Positions 56,762 to 64,000 of a stretch of DNA of 64,000 bases are shown in pieces. A program made the position numbers and the translations under genes. This DNA is from Hofstenia miamia (Eukaryota; Xenacoelomorpha; Acoela): assembly GCA_004352715.1 (NCBI GenBank), contig SCFE01000009.1:1134715-1198714 (forward strand), read 5' to 3'. Below the pieces are notes generated by a model. The model saw nothing but the letters and a program-made list of their open reading frames with translations. It searched no databases and had not been told where the DNA came from. Each line of letters begins with the position of its first letter. Position 1 is the stretch's first letter.

Positions 56762-59683
56762 TTATTCCTCATATTTTTGCTCGTACTTTTGAGGTTCCCA
56801 TGTGTCAAAATCGAACCCCGAAACCACTGATGAATCCTCATTTCCAAAACGAAAATAGTTTATATTATTACTATTATTTTTATAACAGTTATTATTATTA
56901 AAAATAATAGAATCAATTTCACATTGAAAAGACAAAACTATTTCCACTACGAGGAGTAAGCACAGTTAAAAGTTAAATATCATAAAATGGAAGGTATATA
57001 AGACTAAGGAATAATATTACATGGGACCATTGTATATACGGTTTTGAGATTGTATCTCTTTATTTATATCTCGATGGATAGCGGGCAAAAGGCTGGGAGT
57101 GACACCGCAGTCGTGATGAAGGGTATGACTAAAAGCGGAGCAAAGCCCTGTGACATATTTTTGAAAATATTTTGAAAAATATACAAACTTTAGTTTATAA
57201 GGTTTCTTAATTTTTATTTTTTATGTAACCAATTAAAATCAATTTTGACGCCATTGGACAAGCAAACTGGTCCGCCTATTTAACTTCAGGATGTGTCTAG
57301 TCGGGCATTATAACATAAACGGTCATGGTCAGACTAAACCTGTGAACGCGCAAATAGATAAATCTCTCAGCTAATAATGGTTTTTATTTGAAAGTATTAA
57401 TTGGTATTTTTATCAACATCGCTTGTAATTTTAAAAGGGGAAATAGTTTTTCCTCATTTACAAAAAAATTTTCTCCAACCCTATTTGGAAATTTGTAAAT
57501 AGTGAGGTATGAGAAAGTCTATTGTGGAACATGCATTAATGCAATCTTGAAAATTTCTATTAAGGTTTATTGCTGTGACTGAAGTAATAGGAAAGATTAA
57601 CTATTTGAAATACCTAATGTTTCGAGGTTTTAGATGCAACAAGGAACTTTAACTGTTTTTTATTGGTTCATTGATCTCCCAAACCAAAGTCAGAGGTCTC
57701 GTGGTCGAATGCAAAATGAAAGAGGAGCTGTTGAGATATTAGCATATTCCATTTTTATCAAAATACTTTAAAAACCTTAAAAAATTTCTGCGGTGTTTGA
57801 GGTTAAAATTAATCTTGTTAATCACCAATTTCCAATCACCCATTTTACAATCATCCTTATCAAAATATATCACCTTCATTTCTAGGAGAATTCACGAGGA
57901 AATTTGCTACTTTTAGCAAGCTATTTAAATTGTTCTTATTGATTAAATCTAAATTATTTACTCTCCAATTTTTTTAGAAATTAAGACAACTTTAAAAGGT
58001 TTTCGTTGTAATGGATGATATACATGCCAAAGTAAATATTTTGAAAAGGTTTCCCATTAACAAATAACAGATGCTGATGTGATACCTGACATTAATTGTG
58101 AGCCTAAATAGTAAAGTTCTGAGTAAGACTTTTACTCTAAAGTGGTATGTCTCTTAAATTCATATTAAATTGCACTATGAATTTAGATGTTAGATGTCTG
58201 TTAAAGTATTTTTGGTGTTGCGCTAATTAACCCGGAAATTGATGGCTGCTTGCTTTAATCTACTTTTGAATTGCGTCACAAGTTGGACTTTTTAAGGTTG
58301 CAGAAATATCTAACATGTATAAGTATTGTTAAATTTACTAGCTTTGTATAAGGCGATTAAAATAATACAATGTTCAGTTTCAAAATATCCTAATAACATG
58401 AACTAAATTTAATAATGCTTCAAGGGCACGGAAATTAAATAATATATTTAAAGCTCATTTAGAAATTAAAATTGTATCCATGATGCGATAATATTTGTTT
58501 AATGCATTTTCTTAGTTGCAGCGATGTTTAGTTTCAGGACGAAAGATTGGTTCTGCCATGCGCCGACCAAAATGGCAGTAAGAAATCGCCCTAATCTAAT
58601 TAACTTGTAGTCTAAAGTATTTTTACAGTTATTTATATGATTGTTGTTATCTTAATACAAAATCAAATTGCTATCCTAGGTTTTGCATTTCGAATGGAAC
58701 GTAGGCTTATATATGATAATCTTTAGACTTTAAAAAATTCAACAATTATATTCAGTAATGATTTTGCGAATGATTAAAGATTAATAAGCATGGTTACTAC
58801 TTGTAGTGAAAACTTATTTGGTTTTATTTTTACTTTTTAAAGTTTAAAACTTAGTTCTCAACTGTTCACATCATGGTGGTGTCTTTGTGAGAAATATGTT
58901 CTGTAATTAGTAATTGAAATGATACAAGATGCTCTAATCAGTGTCTTAGAACTAAGGAACATAAAAATACATTTTGACATACTTTTTTTCTTGTATACAT
59001 AAAGGTAAGTAAATCATTTTTACACTGTTTCCAATCTACTGCAACTGTTATAGTTAAGAAATTATAAAGATATAAATTGACATATTTTGATGCTTTGCAA
59101 CATAAAAGCATATTTTGTTTAATATCACGGATTTTTGTTAAATGCAAAGTTTCCTACACATTTACATAATATAGTTGCGCTCAATATTCGCTATTCATAA
59201 ATATATCACGTAAGACTGTTTAACCCTGGTTCTAATAGGATTTTTTCAATATATGTGATGGTTTCCCAAATAATTTAGTTATTAATCAAATAAAACATAA
59301 TAATTACACTTCAACTTGGTGAACATTTTGGTGTTTGCTCCAAGAATATTGCATTGTTTCTTGGCGACTGTTTCTGCTAAAACCGAAAATTTGGTTTTCA
59401 TTTTTTCTCTCGGTTCGGTTTCGGTTTTTTCTCGCTCTAGCAGCTAGGAATATTTTTAATTTATTGATGACTTCCTGAAAAAAAATTTCTAGCGCATATT
59501 ACTATCTTCCAATTACGGTCATTTACGTTTTCAAATCGCGGCTTGAGCACGATCATTTAAGGCATTCAACAGCACGAATTCTCCAATCGCCGTGACCATG
59601 ACATTGATACGCATGGTTGTCTCAATCGGTTTCAAACTCATGGCTGCTTCAAATATATTTTGAGCGTTCATAACACACAAACG
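56361..59683. other. AT-rich DNA without supported genes
   Basis: Contains an (AT)n tract at 56730-56758 and a patch of more balanced composition at 57060-57140 and 57240-57350 with no coding text. Near 59376-59440 short CGGTTT/AAACCG motifs cluster. Confidence 0.45.
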
Positions 59684-59950
59684 AATAAAGATATCCAAAA
59701 TTTGAAGTAAACAACAACACAGTAGCAGTTGAAAAATTTTTTTAGAGCAGAACTTATCCTAAACCAATCTAGATTGAAACTAACTCCGCAGACTACTGAA
59801 AACCTTCGTTTATTTGGTTTACCTAAAATTATTATAATGTTGATGATATTATGAAAATAATTGAAAAAACTTGTTTTTTTGAATACTTGATAATATGCAC
59901 TTCCAAAAAATAAAGATATCCAAAATTTGAAGTAAACAACAACACAGTAG
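59684..59950. repeat. Copy B of the 190-bp repeat inserted between 42-bp direct repeats
   Basis: The 42-base segment at 59684-59725 (starting AATAAAGATATCCAAAATTT) is repeated exactly at 59909-59950. The 183 bases between them are the repeat also found at 56169-56360. So the repeat sits inside a long direct duplication of the local sequence, as after a long target-site duplication or a repair event. Confidence 0.93.
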
Positions 59951-62361
59951 AAAAGTTTTAAACTTCTACTTTGTCGCATGGTCTTTTAAGGGCTGCGATT
60001 TTTTACTTTGTACAGCGTGCTCCTCAATGGGGATTGCGCGGACTATGGGTGAAAAAACCTCAATTTGCAGACAGCTGATAACCTGCTCATAGTATTTAGA
60101 ATATATAAAGAATAGGTTTTGAAAAAAGTAGTTTTCATTTCAGTGTGGAATCTGGCACAACGATTGTTTTTGCGAGCATTGGATTAGTAATTTTTCAGAG
60201 TTTTTATCTAAATTATCATGTACAGTAACAAGGTCAAAACAGAAAATAAATATTTCTAATTTACTTTGAATAAATAACGTACTCAATCACGTATCTAAAT
60301 TCTGCAACAGTTGACATGAATCAAAATATTCCCCACTTCAAGAAAACGAGAAATGCGATCATTAAAATATTTGGACCCACAACCCACTGCACACCACAAG
60401 AAATATCTGCAAATCGAAAACATGCGACATCACAGGAATAAAAATTTGCCTCACAAATCCCGACGGCATTTTTTGATAAAAACTATTGAATATTTCAATA
60501 CAAAGCATTTGGGGATTTTATGCATATGTTAATATGTATTAACTAAGGTGTACACCTTGGCATTAACATATATGTACATAAGATTATAATAAAATTTTAC
60601 AACTTAATCATTATCTTCACTACAGCCATGTACTGCAGAGCCATTTTTAAACTTTGTGATTTGATAATTTGTAGAATTATTAAAGATAGTTACAAAAACC
60701 CTTGTCCCGCAAATCCCCACAGCTTAAAGTTGGGACAACCACTTCCACTGCAAGCCTGTTTTTAATAAAGCGCGCTTTTTCAGTCTGTTACACCTCGCCT
60801 CTATATGCAGGCTATTTTTTAGAATTATGCTGCATTCCTCATCACCTCATTTCAAATGAGAGAAAATATAATACTTTTGCTTAATGTGAAAATGACAAAA
60901 ACTTGTTTTTGTAAATTATATTATTAAGCTTAAATATTGAAAAGAAATTTTCAGCATTCATTGGTCTATTCTGTTTCGCTAAAATAGCTGCAATGAATTT
61001 GAGGTCAATAGGTTATAATAAGAATAATTAAAGCATGTTTATTTACTGTAACTATTTATATATATAACTTCAGTGATTTATTACTGCGAATATCATTTTT
61101 GAATTATTAACATATTTATCTGGATCTTATTTAGAATAATAATTGTGTAACAATTAGTTTTACAATGTGCTAAAATAGCCTGCATATATATCTATATATA
61201 TATANNNNNNNNNNNNNNNNNNNNNNNNNNNNNNNNNNNNNNNNNNNNNNNNNNNNNNNNNNNNNNNNNNNNNNNNNNNNNNNNNNNNNNNNNNNNNNNN
61301 NNNNNNNNNNNNNNNNNNNATATATATATATATATATATAAGCGCCCTATATTTAACTTAAAACATTCAATATTTATTAAGAGAAGTAAATATTGTTTTA
61401 GAATAATCGTTTCAATTTGTAATTATTGGAAAGACCACCTTCTTTCGAATAGATAAATTGAACTTATTCTTATTACCATTGTTTATTTTAATTTGGCATG
61501 TTCTTCATTACTGTTAATACGCTTTCAAAAGCAGTTTAATCGAGAATGTCAAATTTAGCAAAATGTGACTAATGCACCGATTGATAAGAATAAGTCATTT
61601 GCCAATAAAAAGAGTCAAACAGAAAAGCCGGTATTTTTGAAGTGTTGACTTTGGCACTCCTCTCAACATTCGAGGCTTTATTCAACCCCATATACCTAAC
61701 CCTCGTTGCACTTTGAAGGAGATTAAGAGAAAAAGTTGTATTAACCCATTATTTGCATTAACCTTAAAAAATTTTCATGATCCTTTAAAAAAATTTTATG
61801 CGCTCATAGCTAAAAAACTCTTAAAGCTGTGTCTTCGGCCCCGCGACCCCTGACTTTGCGCACGGCACTCCACAATGGGTTTAAAAAATCTTTGCACATA
61901 TCAAGAATAAGTCAAAGTTCTTTGTTGCCTCCAGGGGCTCAAAACCTTCTAAATACATGAACACTAGGTATGGAGAGATTTAAATCTCATTTAAAATTTT
62001 GAAATTTTCAAAGGACACTTGTTAATCTTTTCAACAACCTCTGCCACAGCAATAAGCTTTAATAGAAATTTTCAACATTGCAGTAAAATATCTTCCCCAA
62101 TATACTTACTCATGCCCCAAGATTTTTAAATTTAAAAAAATAGGCTTGGAGAAAATTCTTTGCAAATGTCAAAAACCTTTTGTCATTTAAAAACGAAACC
62201 AGCCTTTTTAAGATTAAGAAACGAACATTATCAGTCAAAGCGTCCTTAGCAGCCGTAAGAAAGCAATGAGTAATCAACATTTTCAATTCACTAAGCCTCA
62301 AATATTTCTAAATCTAGTTATCGCCTATTGATATTGTTTTTAAGGGTAAGTACTTAGAGCA
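59951..62361. other. AT-rich DNA with a microsatellite-flanked gap
   Basis: (AT)n at 61188-61204 and 61320-61339 flank 115 N (61205-61319). No coding region supported; the 60-63 codon frames here are not convincing. Confidence 0.5.
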
Positions 62362-62490
62362 GGCCTGGAACGGGTCAACTTGTGGGCTGGATCGGCTCGG
62401 GCTCACAAGCAGTTAACCAGATCGGATCTCATTAAGAATTAGCCACGTCAGGTCACTAAACCTTCTCGGGGGTTGGGCCAAGGCTCATAA
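62362..62490 (+). mobile_element. Solo hAT-like terminus, CAGGCCTGGAACGGGTC
   Basis: Starts CAGGCCTGGAACGGGTCAAC and continues with GGCTGGATCGGCTCGGGCTC and GTTGGGCCAAGGCTC, dense GC-rich motifs in an AT-rich background, typical of hAT ends with subterminal motif arrays. No opposite end or target duplication within the window. Confidence 0.5.
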
Positions 62491-63837
62491 TTCAGGATGT
62501 ATATTCATTGAATTTGAATGCATATATTAAAATACTCTCTAATCGTTCAAAACAACGTTTAAATTTTAATACTTGTAATAACGCTACAACAAACAAGAAA
62601 TACACTCAATGTGTCAAATGCAATACTTTCATTTTACTAAGGAGTGCACTGGTTTATGTTCTCAGTGCATCAACAGTATCACACATATAGCATACACTAT
62701 ATCCTTCTATGTAAGAAATGTACTGATATTAGATCACAAGTAGTGGACACCTTATAAAAATTCTAGTATTTCACGTATTGAACAGAAATATTAATGTCTA
62801 AAGACATTTGTTACACTAAATGATCTAATTAATGAACTAAAAGAAAAATTACGTGCTATATATCTTCATCTAAGCATATTGAAATATCTTCATACAAGAA
62901 AGGAGTACTAGTTTTTTGGAATTGAAGAATCGTCACTACACTAAGGACTCATCAGAAATCAGATTGTTCAAATTTAAATTTTTCAATTTTTGTAAAAATA
63001 TGAAGGAACTTAAACGTATAGGAAAATACGATTGCTCGTATTTTAAGCCAATTTTTTCGTGATTTTGGTATTTTGAATGGTAGGAATTTTGTTATCAAAA
63101 ATTGATATTCTTAAAGAATTTTAAAAAAGAATATTTATGAAGCCTGAATTATCCCCCAGTGTTCAAATGAAAGAAAAGTAACTCTTAACAAAGGATCATG
63201 AAAAAATTAACTCTAGAACTTCCAAAAAGGATACAAGAATTAAAAATTTGAGACTAAACGAAAATAACAACCTCTACCTTATAAATTGACTAGGCAAAAC
63301 TAGTTATCAGTTCATTCCTGGAATATCAGAAACATATATTATCTTCATAAAAAATTATTTCTTCTGAATAATTTACAAATTGCTTTCCTAACGAAGACCT
63401 GAATTTATGTAGTTATTGAATTGCTTTATAATAGAAAGATTGGGAACTTAACGTATTATCCGAATGTCATACGAACTTAGGAGCTCAAGAAGGTTCTAAA
63501 TTTTACTTTGTAAAGATATAAATATTTGCAAGATGCCATCAAACTTCAATATAGTTGATTTTGGTTGCTTTGGTATTTTAGATTTGCATAATTTCGCTCT
63601 TCACAAACATTTCATGTTGATTCAGTTACTGTAACATATATACATAAATTTTCTTTACACGAATCAATTTTAACTACAAAAAGTAAATTAAAATACGTGG
63701 AGATTTCAAATTCGTCTTCGATCATCCTGAATCAATCTCATCGTCAAGTATTAATAAAAGCTAAAAAGGAAGTATTTAATTTGTTTTAGAGATATTTTAA
63801 AACAGACTATGATATAACATATAGTTGGAAAAGAATT
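62491..63837. other. AT-rich DNA, nothing recognised
   Basis: No frame above 60 codons with protein-like text; no repeat structure noted. Confidence 0.55.
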
Positions 63838-64000
63838 TTACTCCCTGTACTTGTCTATCTTCTCTTTCTCCTTGCTTTGACTTCTGCTATACCTTGTTTG
63901 TCTCTCTAATTCCATCCTACTCAGGTATGCTGTCTTTCTTTCACTCTCAGTTTTTATCTTCCTTAACTACTTAGGGACCTCCAGTATTGACCCTCTAGGT
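63838..64000 (-). mobile_element. Internally deleted copy of the Dong/R4-like retrotransposon, cut by the window end
   Basis: Reversed, this segment begins with the bases found at 35088-35209 of the large copy (CCTAGAGGGTC..., the region encoding the linker after the thumb). It then jumps directly to those at about 35899-35934 (GGAGAAAGAGAAGATAGACA). About 690 bases, covering the knuckle and half of the endonuclease, are missing. The sequence ends at 63838 within the endonuclease KIDKYRE region and is followed by unrelated AT-rich DNA, so it also lacks the 3' end. The rest extends beyond the window. Confidence 0.85.

Noticed and set aside
1-64000. CRISPR arrays, prokaryotic operons, tRNA or rRNA genes
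   Set aside because: No regularly spaced repeats and no recognisable tRNA or rRNA segments; the window is eukaryotic in character.

Overview
This is an AT-rich, gene-poor eukaryotic (metazoan-type) scaffold of about 30% GC by eye. The evidence is long (AT)n microsatellites, stretches of N that often begin at those microsatellites, many families of decayed transposable elements, and no operons or densely packed genes. I cannot name the species. The mix of hAT, Tc1/mariner, MADF-bearing TIR, TTAA-site, RLE-type and L2/CR1/jockey-type LINE elements suits an invertebrate genome, but that is inference. I found no complete host gene. Apart from a few candidate exons, every coding stretch I can recognise belongs to a mobile element and is broken by stops, frameshifts or gaps.

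Layout. At 1-7,060 there are relics of a large virus-like DNA element (C2H2 finger plus a Polinton/adintovirus-type domain, and two paralogous 'FLPK' proteins facing each other), a near-duplicate segment across a gap, and a MITE with G-rich ends. At 9.4-14 kb there is a hAT MITE with a perfect 8-bp target duplication (TSD), and a nested pair of DNA transposons, each with its own perfect 8-bp TSD. The inner one is hAT with GGCCGG-rich ends and contains a decayed nuclease-domain fragment of a reverse-transcriptase polyprotein. LINE and hAT relics follow. The stretch 14-21 kb is almost featureless. At 21-23 kb a 614-bp segment is present twice next to single-N joins, which looks like an assembly duplicate. 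At 23-28 kb there is a long unrecognised decayed coding relic, a broken Tc1-like transposase, and an internally deleted Tc1 element with both terminal inverted repeats (TIRs).

The clearest element is at 32.8-36.1 kb: a plus-strand non-LTR retrotransposon with a Myb-like N-terminus, a YMDD reverse transcriptase, a CCHC knuckle and a restriction-like endonuclease. It starts directly after a (TAA)n tract, as expected for the Dong/R4 clade. A second, internally deleted copy runs off the end of the window at 63.84-64.0 kb on the minus strand. A minus-strand LINE (36.1-37.65 kb) follows, with local misassembly at the junction. At 38.9-39.8 kb is a relic of a transposase-like family that I recall as common but uncharacterised. 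At 42.6-43.5 kb is a TTAA-flanked element with 14-bp TIRs. At 45.6-47.9 kb is an element with roughly 340-bp TIRs and a MADF-domain relic.

The stretch 48-64 kb is mostly unannotatable AT-rich DNA. It holds a LINE reverse-transcriptase fragment, hAT-like termini, three possible exons or ATG-less coding segments (51.2, 51.5 and 53.9 kb), a perfect 30-bp tandem duplication, and a 183-bp sequence inserted between 42-bp direct repeats. I saw no tRNA, rRNA, CRISPR array or prokaryotic feature, and no convincing multi-gene novel system.
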